Shown here in pieces: positions 1 through 8,100 of a DNA stretch of 64,000 nucleotides. The stretch is from Planococcus sp. MB-3u-03 (GTDB lineage: Bacteria > Bacillota > Bacilli > Bacillales_A > Planococcaceae): positions 2,647,501-2,711,500 of the forward strand of contig NZ_CP025135.1 of assembly GCF_002833405.1 (NCBI RefSeq). Reading direction: 5' to 3'. Numbering within the stretch: the stretch's first letter is position 1; each line of letters begins with the position of its first letter. The notes below the pieces were generated by a model. The model was not told where the DNA came from. It did no database searches and saw only the letters and a list, made by a program, of their open reading frames with translations. The translations under genes and the position numbers were made by a program.

Positions 1-531
1 GATGCACAAATACACTTGCACGGCGATGCCGCGGCGGATGCGACGCTGGGAGATGCCGGCGAATTTCTTGCCGCCGATGCTCAGGTCGTAACTGCCCGGG
101 CAATATGAACCGACGATTTCGTAGGCGTCGATTTCCGCTTCCGGAAATAACGCTTCAACGAGCTCGACCATCAAATCGTAGCCTTGCGGAATGTCGATGG
201 CGCCTTCTTTTTCCGACAGGACGATGGAAATATTCAAAACGCCGGAATCGAGGACAACGGCCAGGCCGCCGGAATTCCTGACGATTGCCTGATAGCCATT
301 GTCTTCCAGGCCCGCCATCGCTTGATCGATATGAGGCAAGCGGTGGTCCTGGATGCCGAGAACCACTGTGTCATCGTGCACCCAGGTCCGGACCGTCGGC
401 GGGCTTTTCTGCGAGCCGACCAGTTCACATAGCGTATCGTCCGCCGCAAACGATTCAAGCGCCGAACGTTTGCGCGCGCTCAAGGACTGGTCCCAAAAAC
501 GCCATTTTTTCTCTTCCATAAATAAAGCCAT
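1..531 (-). CDS. lipL: Octanoyl-[GcvH]:protein N-octanoyltransferase, C-terminus cut by window edge
   Basis: Translating the minus strand from the ATG at 531 gives 177 residues without a stop up to base 1. The motif [11 protein letters not shown] places a cysteine at residue 144, matching the acyl-enzyme cysteine of Bacillus LipL (about position 150), followed by [12 protein letters not shown], the substrate-lysine region of the lipoate ligase/transferase fold. LipL moves octanoyl or lipoyl groups from the glycine-cleavage H protein to E2 subunits of 2-oxoacid dehydrogenases in the cytoplasm. The start is set by AGGAG at 541-545, nine bases upstream. The downstream ATG at 519 has no ribosome site. 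The gene is divergent from hemQ across about 170 bp. The missing part is the C-terminal third. Confidence 0.9.
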   Translation of the reverse strand, partial: MALFMEEKKWRFWDQSLSARKRSALESFAADDTLCELVGSQKSPPTVRTWVHDDTVVLGIQDHRLPHIDQAMAGLEDNGYQAIVRNSGGLAVVLDSGVLNISIVLSEKEGAIDIPQGYDLMVELVEALFPEAEIDAYEIVGSYCPGSYDLSIGGKKFAGISQRRIRRGIAVQVYLCI

Positions 532-572
532 GCTGTCATTCTCCTCTTTTAAGTTCACTCTTTTCAGTTTAC

Positions 573-629
573 CCTTTTCAGTGCAGGCTGAAAAGGCGCT
601 GCGGCCATGTCAAATTGGTGACAGGCCGC
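573..629. promoter_or_regulatory. Two adjacent strong hairpins between lipL and hemQ
   Basis: CCTTTTCAG (573-581) pairs perfectly with CTGAAAAGG (588-596). Directly next to it, GCGGCC-A-TGTCA (601-612) pairs with TGACA-GGCCGC (619-629), with one bulged A. Neither is followed by a T tract, so they are not ordinary terminators. They lie in the leader of lipL and upstream of hemQ. A role in mRNA stability or as operator sites is only a guess. Confidence 0.45.
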
Positions 630-703
630 ATTCGGATAGGAACTTGCGTCTTGCATATGATAAACTGTGGAAGAGAGATTCACATAAAAGGAGTGTTCTA
701 CTG

Positions 704-1453
704 ATGAATGAAGCAGCAATCACATTAGACGGCTGGTACGTGCTCCACGATTTCCGTTCAATGGACTGGGTCGCGTGGAAAATGCTGGACGACGAAGAGC
801 GCCAATTCGCGATCGACGAGTTCAATAATTTCATGGAAAAAGTTAACCAAGCTGACGAAAACAAAACCGGTGCCCACGCCCTTTATTCCATCATCGGCCA
901 AAAAGCCGACCTCATGCTCATGCTTTTGCGTGAAACGATGGATGAATTGCGCGAGCTCGAAACCGAATACAATAAATTGACCTTGATCGCCTACACAGTG
1001 CCGACTTATTCTTACGTTTCTGTCGTCGAGTTGTCGAACTACCTGTCAGGCGAAAGCAATGAAGACCCTTATCAAAATCCGCATGTCCGTTCGCGTCTGT
1101 ACCCAGAGCTTCAACGCTCCCAGTACATTTGCTTCTATCCAATGGACAAGCGCCGCGAAGGCAACGACAATTGGTACATGCTGCCGATGCAGGAGCGTAA
1201 AGATTTGATGCTGTCACACGGCAAAATCGGCCGCAGCTACGCAGGCAAAGTCAAACAAATCATTTCCGGCTCTGTCGGGTTCGATGATTACGAGTGGGGC
1301 GTTACACTGTTTGCAGAAGACGTTCTCCAATTCAAGAAGCTTGTCTACGAAATGCGTTTCGATGAAGTATCCGCCCGCTACGGCGAATTCGGTTCATTCT
1401 ACGTCGGCACGATTCTCGACAAAGAGAAAACTGCAAAATTCCTTGAAGTATAA
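704..1453 (+). CDS. hemQ: Coproheme decarboxylase (HemQ/ChdC)
   Basis: This 249-residue protein is the last enzyme of the coproporphyrin-dependent heme pathway of Gram-positive bacteria. It decarboxylates Fe-coproporphyrin III (coproheme) to protoheme using peroxide. The ATG at 704 follows AAAGGAG with good spacing; the open frame upstream to 353 lacks a ribosome site and overlaps lipL. Tyr145 (in [10 protein letters not shown]) and His172 (in MLSHGKIGR) fall exactly where the family has its catalytic tyrosine and proximal heme histidine. Length and fold region (chlorite-dismutase-like) are typical. A strong terminator follows, so it appears monocistronic. Confidence 0.96.
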   Translation: MNEAAITLDGWYVLHDFRSMDWVAWKMLDDEERQFAIDEFNNFMEKVNQADENKTGAHALYSIIGQKADLMLMLLRETMDELRELETEYNKLTLIAYTVPTYSYVSVVELSNYLSGESNEDPYQNPHVRSRLYPELQRSQYICFYPMDKRREGNDNWYMLPMQERKDLMLSHGKIGRSYAGKVKQIISGSVGFDDYEWGVTLFAEDVLQFKKLVYEMRFDEVSARYGEFGSFYVGTILDKEKTAKFLEV

Positions 1454-1461
1454 ATTTCTCC

Positions 1462-1502
1462 AAAGCACCGCATCCTGATGAGAGGATGCGGTGCTTTTTT
1501 TA
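1462..1502 (+). terminator. Terminator after hemQ
   Basis: GCACCGCATCC (1465-1475) and GGATGCGGTGC (1484-1494) form a perfect 11-bp stem with an 8-base loop, followed by a run of T. Confidence 0.92.
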
Positions 1503-1604
1503 TTCCATGGCCTCTACCTAAGCAGACTTTCGATTTTCCGCCATACTTCCACTATCGAAACCTTCCATTTATTGGGTATACTAAAAGAAAAACGAGGTGT
1601 TTGT

Positions 1605-2515
1605 ATGTTCGTGATACGCCAGACACATTATGCAAAATGGGCTTTCGCTTTCTTGCTTCTCGTATTGATCAGCAATCTCTTGGTCTACCGCTCCCCTTTT
1701 TTTTGCTTGCAGTCATAGCCGCCGGGTTGATCGCTGCGCGCTTCATCATTCCTGCGCTGTATTTCGAACCCTTCGCTCCAATATTCTACATTGGCCTCGC
1801 AATCGAAATGCTCGTGCTGGCGGCAGAATTGGCCTTGCTCGGGTTATTGCTCATCCACATTTCAAAAATTCGGCGTTCCATGCTTAAACAATCCGGCAGC
1901 CCGCTTTTCGCCTTATTTCCTGCAGTGCATGAGAACGTCAAGCCGAATCCGCTGATCCATATCGTCCTGTCTGAAGCGCTCGCGTTTTACTATGCCTTCT
2001 GTACATGGAAAAAACAGCCTCCAGAAGACCCAGCATCCATCACTCTCCATAAAAACACTAGCTCCATCGCATTTAACATCATGCTCATCCACGCCATCGT
2101 CATTGAGACCATCGGCATCCATTGGTGGCTCCACGATAAATCCGCTTTACTTTCTATCGTCCTGCTCATCTTGAATGTCTATAGTGTCATTTATTTCATT
2201 GGCGATATTCAAGCCACCCGATTGAATCCCTTGACCATCAAGGATGGAAACTTGCATGTATCGTTAGGGTTGAACAAACGAATCAGTGCACCGCTCGAAT
2301 CGATTCGAGCGGTGCGTTGGGGCGCAAAACCCGAGGCCAATGCACTGGCATTCGTCGCCAAAGATTTTGAAGAACCGGAACCTCAGGTCGTGATCGATTT
2401 CAACATGCCCCAGCAGGCGGTGCTGTTTTTCGGCAAAACGCAACCAGTCTCGCAAATCGCGTTGAAAGTGGACGATCCCGAAAAACTGAGGAGATTGCTG
2501 GACGGAGCGAAATGA
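1605..2515 (+). pseudogene. Multi-spanning membrane protein with C-terminal PH-like domain, frameshifted
   Basis: The gene starts at the ATG at 1605 after ACGAGGTG and codes a first membrane segment (AKWAFAFLLLVLISNLLVY), but that frame stops at 1718. The rest of the protein continues in the next frame from about 1694 (FFLLAVIAAGLIAARFII onward) to the stop at 2515. The switch falls in a run of eight T at 1697-1704; one more T would restore a single reading frame of about 303 residues. There are roughly five membrane segments, then a soluble tail of about 100 residues containing a beta-rich stretch resembling bacterial PH domains. I do not recognise a function. The longer open frame starting at 1478 begins inside the hemQ terminator and is not a real start. 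Confidence 0.6.
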
Positions 2516-2520
2516 AAACA

Positions 2521-2554
2521 AAAAAGTTGCCCGCACCTGCAGGCAACTTTTTTT
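2521..2554 (+). terminator. Bidirectional terminator
   Basis: AAAAAGTTGCC (2521-2531) pairs with GGCAAC plus a T tract (2542-2554). It lies between the convergent membrane protein and acyltransferase genes and can serve both strands. Confidence 0.85.
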
Positions 2555-2582
2555 ATGTAATTCATTTGTCTAAACGGCTTTT

Positions 2583-3674
2583 TTACGCTTCCGTTAAGCC
2601 TTTATTCCCGTTCTCTGTAGCTGGTTTAACCTTCTTGACAGCAGGCACCGTCAAAATGACGCGGCCGAACGGCAATTTCTGGACGAGCATGATGATTCCG
2701 ACCGTGATGGCCATGACCACTACATACCATAGCGGAAATAAGGAAAGCGTCCAAACTTCATCCGGCAAATTGCGCTGCAGCATATTGATGACGAACGGGT
2801 GGATCAAATAGATCCCCATCGACATTGCGCCAAGCCTTGAGGCAAGCGTGTGAAGCAGCGGATTTCGTGCCACTTTCTCGGAAATGGCCATAATGAACAA
2901 AATGAGGATCGGTAAATTGATGATATTGGAAACACGATTGGATCCTATGTAACGTCCCCATTCATATTCGACTGCCGCGAAATAGAGAATCAGCAGTACC
3001 CCGACAAATAAACCGATTCTCCATTTATAGGCCCATTGTTTCGCAGCTTCCCAGTTATAAGCAAGAAACCCGCCAAAGACGAAGAAGAAGATCCATTTCG
3101 GCAAAAAGGCGCGCTGTTCCATAATCATGGCAAGCAGCCCATCAAATTGCGTCGGGTCCATATACTTCATCGCGTAGATATGAACAATAGCCGATGCAAC
3201 CAGTGCAATGATCCAAGCCGCCTTGCCCTTGATCAATTGCAGCAAAGGAAAAATCAAATAAAATTGCAGCACGATGGAAATGAAATAAAGATGGGAATAC
3301 GTCTCCCCAAACGCCACTTCAAACAAAAAGCGCTTGATTCCTGCGTCCAGCGGGTTCGCTCCGAAGACCACCCACAAATAAAACAAGTAAAAGGCTGTCC
3401 AGAACAGGAAGGGAATGACGATTTTCTGCAGACGCGACGTGACGAAGCGCTGGAAGAAAAACCCTTTGTTTTTTGCTTGCAAAAATAACAGCAGACCGCT
3501 GACGATAGCGAAGATCGGTGTCCCGAAACGGCTCGCCTGGTTGAGGAATAAAATGACATCCTCCCATTCCCCGCGCTGGACATAATACAATGCGGATACA
3601 TGGACGAGCACGACCATCAAGCAGCCCACTGCCCTCATGACATGTATATCAAAAATATGTGCTTGCTGTTTCAT
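2583..3674 (-). CDS. Acyltransferase 3 family integral membrane protein
   Basis: This 363-residue protein has about ten membrane segments. The start MKQQAHIFDIHVMRAVGCLMVVLVHVSALYY carries the conserved arginine and the His25-region VLVHVS motif of the acyltransferase-3 family (OatA N-terminal domain and WecH relatives). Such proteins move acetyl or other acyl groups across the membrane onto exported glycans or lipids. There is no extracellular SGNH domain as in OatA, and no glycan-synthesis genes lie nearby, so the acceptor is unknown. A sigma-A-like promoter lies just upstream at 3713-3742, and terminators flank the gene. Confidence 0.82.
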   Translation of the reverse strand: MKQQAHIFDIHVMRAVGCLMVVLVHVSALYYVQRGEWEDVILFLNQASRFGTPIFAIVSGLLLFLQAKNKGFFFQRFVTSRLQKIVIPFLFWTAFYLFYLWVVFGANPLDAGIKRFLFEVAFGETYSHLYFISIVLQFYLIFPLLQLIKGKAAWIIALVASAIVHIYAMKYMDPTQFDGLLAMIMEQRAFLPKWIFFFVFGGFLAYNWEAAKQWAYKWRIGLFVGVLLILYFAAVEYEWGRYIGSNRVSNIINLPILILFIMAISEKVARNPLLHTLASRLGAMSMGIYLIHPFVINMLQRNLPDEVWTLSLFPLWYVVVMAITVGIIMLVQKLPFGRVILTVPAVKKVKPATENGNKGLTEA

Positions 3675-3712
3675 ATGTATCTACACCCTTATCCGTTAAT
3701 CAAACCTTATCC

Positions 3713-3742
3713 ATTGTATGACTACCCGTAATAGGGATACAA
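3713..3742 (-). promoter_or_regulatory. Candidate sigma-A promoter for the acyltransferase
   Basis: On the minus strand TTGTAT (3742-3737) and TACAAT (3718-3713) are separated by 18 bp, about 40 bases before the start codon. Confidence 0.45.
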
Positions 3743-3813
3743 CATATTTACAAAAACTTAACCTAATCTGTTAAAATTTCCATTCTTCTGAGCAATGGAA
3801 ATGTTCTTTCCAA

Positions 3814-3857
3814 TAAAAAAAGCTGCCTGCATTTGCCATGCAGGCAGCTGTCTTTTT
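3814..3857 (-). terminator. Terminator of the ung-ywdI-ywdK group
   Basis: AGCTGCCTGCAT (3821-3832) is the perfect reverse complement of 3838-3849. On the minus strand the hairpin is followed by a T run (3820-3814). Confidence 0.9.
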
Positions 3858-3861
3858 CTAA

Positions 3862-4239
3862 TTACAAGGCTTTCATGGCGGCGATGATAAGCATAACCCA
3901 TCCCGCGATGAACGCGACGCCGCCGATTGGCGTGATGGCGCCAAGCACACTGATGCCCGTCAAGCTCAAGACATACAAGCTGCCCGAGAAAATCACGATT
4001 CCGGCAAGCATCAAATACCCAGCCCAGTTCAGTGAACCGAGCGGGCCGATGAGCGCGGAGCTCATCAAAATGGCGACGGCAATCAAGCCGATGGAATGGA
4101 ACATTTGGTATTGCACCGCTGTCTGCCATGTATCCAAATATTTATCCGCTACGCGGCCTTCGAGCATATGCGCCCCGAAAGCGCCAAATGCGACGGCCAG
4201 CAGTCCATTGACCGCTCCCGCTATCAAGAAAAATTTCAT
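3862..4239 (-). CDS. DUF423 small membrane protein (YwdK family)
   Basis: A 125-residue protein with four predicted membrane segments, beginning MKFFLIAGAVNGLLAVAFGAFGAH. The GAFGAH motif and overall length are typical of DUF423 (YwdK of Bacillus, YgdD of Escherichia). Function is unknown in the family. The start is preceded by GAAAGAGGACG. It is the last gene of the minus-strand group ung-ywdI-ywdK, a neighbourhood also seen in Bacillus subtilis, and has its own strong terminator. Confidence 0.87.
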   Translation of the reverse strand: MKFFLIAGAVNGLLAVAFGAFGAHMLEGRVADKYLDTWQTAVQYQMFHSIGLIAVAILMSSALIGPLGSLNWAGYLMLAGIVIFSGSLYVLSLTGISVLGAITPIGGVAFIAGWVMLIIAAMKAL

Positions 4240-4259
4240 TTGTTTCGTCCTCTTTCCAT

Positions 4260-4523
4260 TTAAAATTCAAAAAGCGAATCGCCGTTCGCCCCTTCTTCCT
4301 GAAGCCTCGTGGCCGCGGGAACCGACTGCGGCCGGTTCACCGGGTCCGTCTGAAGCGGCATGGCGCGCGGTTTCTTTGGCGCTTGCATGCCGTCTTCGAG
4401 AAGCAGGTCGCATAAGGCTCGGATTGCGGCAAGGGATTCCCGGATCTTTTCGGGTTCGCTCCCTCGCGCGCGGGCTGTATGCTTATCGATTTCGTCTAAA
4501 ATGCGTGTCGTTTCGATGCCCAT
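4260..4523 (-). CDS. YwdI family protein (DUF5327)
   Basis: An 87-residue soluble protein. Residues 1-45 are helical and charged (IDKHTARARGSEPEKIRESLAAIRALCDLLLE); the tail is proline-rich and low in complexity. It fits the YwdI family found next to ung in Bacillales; no biochemical role is known. The ATG at 4523 follows GAGAGGGG with normal spacing. It ends 20 bp before the DUF423 gene and lies 59 bp after ung, so the three are probably co-transcribed. Confidence 0.75.
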   Translation of the reverse strand: MGIETTRILDEIDKHTARARGSEPEKIRESLAAIRALCDLLLEDGMQAPKKPRAMPLQTDPVNRPQSVPAATRLQEEGANGDSLFEF

Positions 4524-4582
4524 GTGTCATGGCCCCTCTCGCTGTTAGTCCCATACAGTTTACCACGTGCCTGCCGGATTCG

Positions 4583-5257
4583 TCAGTCCAGGCAGAAATC
4601 AATCGGTTCTTCACCGCGCGATTGTAACAGCTTGTTCACTTTTGAGAACGGCTTACTGCCGAAAAATCCACGATGTGCACTGAGTGGGCTCGGATGCGGG
4701 GCTTCGATGATGTCGTGGCGTTCGGTATCGATCAGGCGTTTTTTCATCTGCGCCGGTTTGCCCCATAAAATGAAGATAACCGGCGCTTCACGTTCCGATA
4801 ATTTCCGGATAACTTCATCCGTAAACTGCTCCCATCCTTTTTTCTGGTGCGAATGCGCTTGCCCTTGCCTTACCGTCAAGACGGTGTTGAGCATGAGCAC
4901 CCCTTGGTCAGACCATTTCGTCAAAGTCCCATCCACCGGCTTTTCACAGCCAATGTCGTCTTCGAGTTCTTTGAAGATATTACGCAGGCTCGGCGGATGT
5001 GCGATGCCTGGCTGAACGGAAAAGCTCAAGCCGTGCGCTTGATTCGGCCCATGGTAGGGGTCTTGCCCGAGGATGACTGCTTTGACATCTTCATAAGCCG
5101 TATGTTCAAAGGCATTCCAAATATTCTCTTTTACCGGATATATGGTTTCATTGGCATATTCTTCTTTTAAGAACTCCCTCAACTCTCTGTAATAACTTTT
5201 GCCGAATTCTTCTCCTAAGATTTCCTGCCAGTCATTGCTGAAAATTTGCTTGGTCAT
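4583..5257 (-). CDS. ung: Uracil-DNA glycosylase
   Basis: This 224-residue family-1 enzyme removes uracil from DNA as the first step of base-excision repair. The water-activating loop GQDPYHG lies at residues 64-70 (catalytic Asp66), and the leucine intercalation loop [13 protein letters not shown] starts at residue 188. Length matches bacterial Ung. The ATG at 5257 follows GGAGGAG with eight-base spacing. It heads the minus-strand group with ywdI and ywdK and is divergent from the small membrane protein and pdxK. Confidence 0.98.
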   Translation of the reverse strand: MTKQIFSNDWQEILGEEFGKSYYRELREFLKEEYANETIYPVKENIWNAFEHTAYEDVKAVILGQDPYHGPNQAHGLSFSVQPGIAHPPSLRNIFKELEDDIGCEKPVDGTLTKWSDQGVLMLNTVLTVRQGQAHSHQKKGWEQFTDEVIRKLSEREAPVIFILWGKPAQMKKRLIDTERHDIIEAPHPSPLSAHRGFFGSKPFSKVNKLLQSRGEEPIDFCLD

Positions 5258-5387
5258 GATATCTACTCCTCCGATAAATAACTTTTCTTTTCAATACCCG
5301 ATCTCTTTTTCTCTAGTCTTCTTCGTCTGCAAGCGCTTCAATTCGCCACCCCGCCGTGTTACGATGGAGAAAAGGGGCGAAATACAT

Positions 5388-5642
5388 ATGGCAGACTGGC
5401 GTCAAAGGATTTCTGATATTTCCAAAACGAAAGGCGATAGCGCACCCGAAAGCGCCAAACGCGCCGGCATGGGCTGCTTGATCGGCCTGATTGTTCTCGC
5501 AGCCATTTTAACATTAGTAATGGCAGTTGGCCTATTCACTAGCGGGCATTGGGTAATCGGGGGCATCACGCTGTTATTTTCCCTTACTTCCATTGCGACA
5601 GTGCTGGCTTTGGCTTGGCCGCACAGGCCCAAACCGTTGTAA
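5388..5642 (+). CDS. Small two-span membrane protein
   Basis: An 84-residue protein, MADWRQRISDISK followed by two hydrophobic segments (about residues 29-51 and 54-77) and a short basic tail. The start at 5388 is chosen because AAAAGGGGCG lies just upstream; an in-frame ATG at 5364 has no ribosome site. I recognise no family. It sits between ung and pdxK, 60 bp before pdxK, and may be co-transcribed with it. Confidence 0.65.
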   Translation: MADWRQRISDISKTKGDSAPESAKRAGMGCLIGLIVLAAILTLVMAVGLFTSGHWVIGGITLLFSLTSIATVLALAWPHRPKPL

Positions 5643-5702
5643 ATGGCGCAAAATTTCTATAAAATTAGCTCTATGACTAAATAGCCTAAAGGAGATTGAC
5701 TT

Positions 5703-6536
5703 ATGACACTCAAAAAGACACTCACCATTGCAGGATCCGATACTTCCGGCGGCGCTGGCATCCAGGCCGACTTGAAGACGTTCCAGGAACACGGCACATA
5801 CGGCATGAATGCTTTAACGGTCATCGTCACGATGGACCCGGACAACCATTGGAGCCATGGTATCCACCCGATCGCGCTTGACACGCTAGATGCCCAGTTG
5901 AAAACAGCATTCTCCACTGGGATCGACTCCTTGAAAACCGGCATGTTGCCGACCGTCGATATCATCGAAATGGCTGGTAAGGCCATCGAAGCATCCGGCA
6001 TTACCGATGTTGTCATCGACCCGGTGATGGCATGTAAAGGCGAAGACGAAGTGCTATTCCCTGAAAATGTCGATGCGATGGTTAAATACTTGCTGCCGCA
6101 CGCAAAAGTCGTAACACCGAACCTTGTAGAAGCTGGTCAATTGTCAGGACTCGGCACACTTCACACAGTCGAAGACCTGCAAAAAGCGGCGGAAAAAATC
6201 CATTCACACGGTGCGAAGTTCGTCGTGATCAAAGGCGGCAAGCAATTGAAACACGAAAAAGCAGCCGACCTTCTCTATGACGGAGAAAAACATTACCTGT
6301 TGACGGCTGAGAAAACCGATACGACTTACAACCACGGCGCCGGCTGTACGTTCGCTGCGGCGATTACGGCCAATCTTGCCAACGGCCAATCGGTCAAAGA
6401 TGCGGTATACAACGCGAAAATCTTTGTTTCTACAGCGATTGCGCACGGCTGGAAGCTGAATGAATACGTTGGCCCCGTCATGCACGGAGCTGCGAATAAA
6501 TTCCACAAAGCTGAAGTGGACGTTGTAGAACTATAA
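5703..6536 (+). CDS. pdxK: Pyridoxal/pyridoxine kinase of the ThiD-like type
   Basis: A 277-residue ribokinase-fold enzyme phosphorylating the 5-prime hydroxyl of vitamin B6 vitamers for pyridoxal-phosphate salvage. The N-terminal AGSDTSGGAGIQADLKTF is the substrate-binding signature shared with HMP kinase ThiD. The anion-hole motif HGAGCTFAAAI near residue 230 contains the catalytic cysteine typical of Bacillus/Staphylococcus PdxK rather than canonical PdxY. Its position beside ung also matches these genera. AAAGGAG precedes the ATG. A strong terminator follows at 6552. Confidence 0.9.
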   Translation: MTLKKTLTIAGSDTSGGAGIQADLKTFQEHGTYGMNALTVIVTMDPDNHWSHGIHPIALDTLDAQLKTAFSTGIDSLKTGMLPTVDIIEMAGKAIEASGITDVVIDPVMACKGEDEVLFPENVDAMVKYLLPHAKVVTPNLVEAGQLSGLGTLHTVEDLQKAAEKIHSHGAKFVVIKGGKQLKHEKAADLLYDGEKHYLLTAEKTDTTYNHGAGCTFAAAITANLANGQSVKDAVYNAKIFVSTAIAHGWKLNEYVGPVMHGAANKFHKAEVDVVEL

Positions 6537-6551
6537 TTCAATCAGATTTAA

Positions 6552-6581
6552 AAGGAGGGCGCACAGGCGCCCTCCTTTTTT
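6552..6581 (+). terminator. Terminator after pdxK
   Basis: AGGAGGGCGC (6553-6562), loop ACAG, GCGCCCTCCT (6567-6576), then T6. Confidence 0.93.
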
Positions 6582-6718
6582 AATTTGTTCCTTTAACCGC
6601 ACCAAGATAGTTTAAAACGAACTCTCCTATCATTCTTCATAACGCAGAGCGTACTAATCGCAATCATCCGCAGAGTTCCTTATACTGATAGAATACCGAT
6701 TTAATTAGGAGGAACACC

Positions 6719-7069
6719 ATGGAACTAGTAGAAGTCAACCAACTCCAAGCGGCGATCGATTCATTCGTCGGCAAGGACGTCTACCTTCACCTGGAAACGA
6801 CGAATGGCAGCTACGCCAGCCATTTCAATGAAGGCTTTTTCAACGCTGGGGCATTCATCCGCAACGTCGTCATTAACTTCAAACTGGGGAAAGTCGTCGG
6901 CGACAGCCCGCATCGTGTTGGGCTGAAACTTCCGCAAGGCTGGGTATACGCACAAGGCATCACCCATTTTGAAATCGATGAAGAAGGCCGTTTGCTGCTC
7001 GCAGGCCATGACGGAACCGGAAAATTGGCGGTGGCGCTGCAACTCAGCGAAACACCGTTCAGCTATTAA
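6719..7069 (+). CDS. YojF family protein (DUF1806)
   Basis: A 116-residue protein (MELVEVNQLQAAIDSFVGKDVYLHLETT...) matching the YojF family, which is encoded directly upstream of bshB2 in many Bacillales. Its biochemical role is not established; the fixed neighbourhood points to bacillithiol metabolism. AGGAGG precedes the ATG, and the stop lies 12 bp before bshB2, so the two form an operon. Confidence 0.88.
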   Translation: MELVEVNQLQAAIDSFVGKDVYLHLETTNGSYASHFNEGFFNAGAFIRNVVINFKLGKVVGDSPHRVGLKLPQGWVYAQGITHFEIDEEGRLLLAGHDGTGKLAVALQLSETPFSY

Positions 7070-7081
7070 GGAGGAATTTTA

Positions 7082-7762
7082 ATGACCATCCCGAAAGAAC
7101 GACATGTACTGGTCATCTTCCCCCACCCCGACGACGAAGCGTTCGGAGTGTCGGGAACGATCACGACCCATATCCAACAAGGAACGCCCGTTACATACGC
7201 CTGTTTGACACTTGGCGAAATGGGCCGCAATCTCGGCAACCCGCCGTTTGCGACGCGTGAATCTTTGCCTGCCATCCGTAAGAAAGAACTTCTCGCCTCC
7301 GCCGAAGCGATGGGCTTGACCGATCTTCGCATGATGGGCTTACGCGACAAGACCCTAGAGTTCGAAGACGATGAAAAAATGGTGCGCATGATGGAAGAGC
7401 TTATTGAAGAAACCAATCCTTCCCTGATCATCACGTTCTATCCAGATTTCGCGGTGCACCCTGACCACGAAGCAACGGCGCGCGCCGTAGTTCGTGCCGT
7501 TCGCCGCATGGAAGACCGCCCGAAACTCCATTGTGTGGCGTTCGCTAACAATACGCTGGATGTGCTCGGTGAGCCTGATATTGTGTACGATATCAAGCCT
7601 GTACGCGAGCATAAGATGAATTCGATGAAAGCCCATATCTCGCAAACTGCGTGGATGCTCGAAGAAATGGAGCACAAGCTGCAAAACGGCGATACCGAAA
7701 CCGAAAACTGGCTGACCCTTGAACGGTTCTACACTTACCGTTGGGACCAGGATTTCGAATAA
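7082..7762 (+). CDS. bshB2: Bacillithiol biosynthesis deacetylase BshB2
   Basis: A 226-residue zinc deacetylase of the LmbE/PIG-L family. The metal site HPDDEAFG is at residues 15-22, and a second conserved block DFAVHPDHEATARAV appears near residue 120. BshB2 removes the acetyl group from GlcNAc-malate to give GlcN-malate, the precursor that receives cysteine to make bacillithiol. Related enzymes also hydrolyse bacillithiol S-conjugates, so a detoxification role is possible. It is translated from a strong AAGGAGG site 12 bp after yojF and followed by a terminator. Confidence 0.9.
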   Translation: MTIPKERHVLVIFPHPDDEAFGVSGTITTHIQQGTPVTYACLTLGEMGRNLGNPPFATRESLPAIRKKELLASAEAMGLTDLRMMGLRDKTLEFEDDEKMVRMMEELIEETNPSLIITFYPDFAVHPDHEATARAVVRAVRRMEDRPKLHCVAFANNTLDVLGEPDIVYDIKPVREHKMNSMKAHISQTAWMLEEMEHKLQNGDTETENWLTLERFYTYRWDQDFE

Positions 7763-7774
7763 GATCGTGAACCG

Positions 7775-7820
7775 AATCCCGCCCTGCACGTCGAAAAGAC
7801 CTGTTAGGCGGGATTTTTTT
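7775..7820 (+). terminator. Terminator after bshB2
   Basis: AATCCCGCC (7775-7783) pairs with GGCGGGATT (7807-7815), with an inner GTC/GAC helix, then a T run. Confidence 0.85.
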
Positions 7821-8100
7821 AATTTTGCTAAATCAATTGTGCAGAGATTCCAGGCTGGCGAATGACACGCCAAACAGCGATGCCATTCATCTTTTTACCC
7901 AAAAATAAACAGCTGGAGATGCTCCGCCAATATTATCCATATTCGGCAATAAGATTTTCTTTCTTAAAAATACTATTATTTTCTGATGTTTTCAGATAAT
8001 ATAAACATTACTAATGACAGCGGTTCCAAAGGGGGAAGTGTTGTATAATTAGTATAAATCACGATTATTCATACAACAAAAAGAAAAGGGGAATACTATT
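7821..8100 (+). other. AT-rich leader upstream of the YjiH-type gene
   Basis: This 280-bp stretch has no supportable gene. It contains a TATAAT box at 8044-8049 with only a weak upstream hexamer, and an AAAGGGG ribosome site just before the TTG start at 8101. No riboswitch or repeat was seen. Confidence 0.4.

Noticed and set aside
1478..1604. Upstream extension of the 1.6-kb membrane protein to a start at 1478
   Set aside because: The codon lies inside the hemQ terminator and the added residues are not membrane-protein-like; ATG 1605 has a ribosome site.
3777..3800. TTTCCATT/AATGGAAA hairpin as a second terminator
   Set aside because: The flanking T content is poor and the strong terminator at 3814-3857 already serves the upstream gene group.
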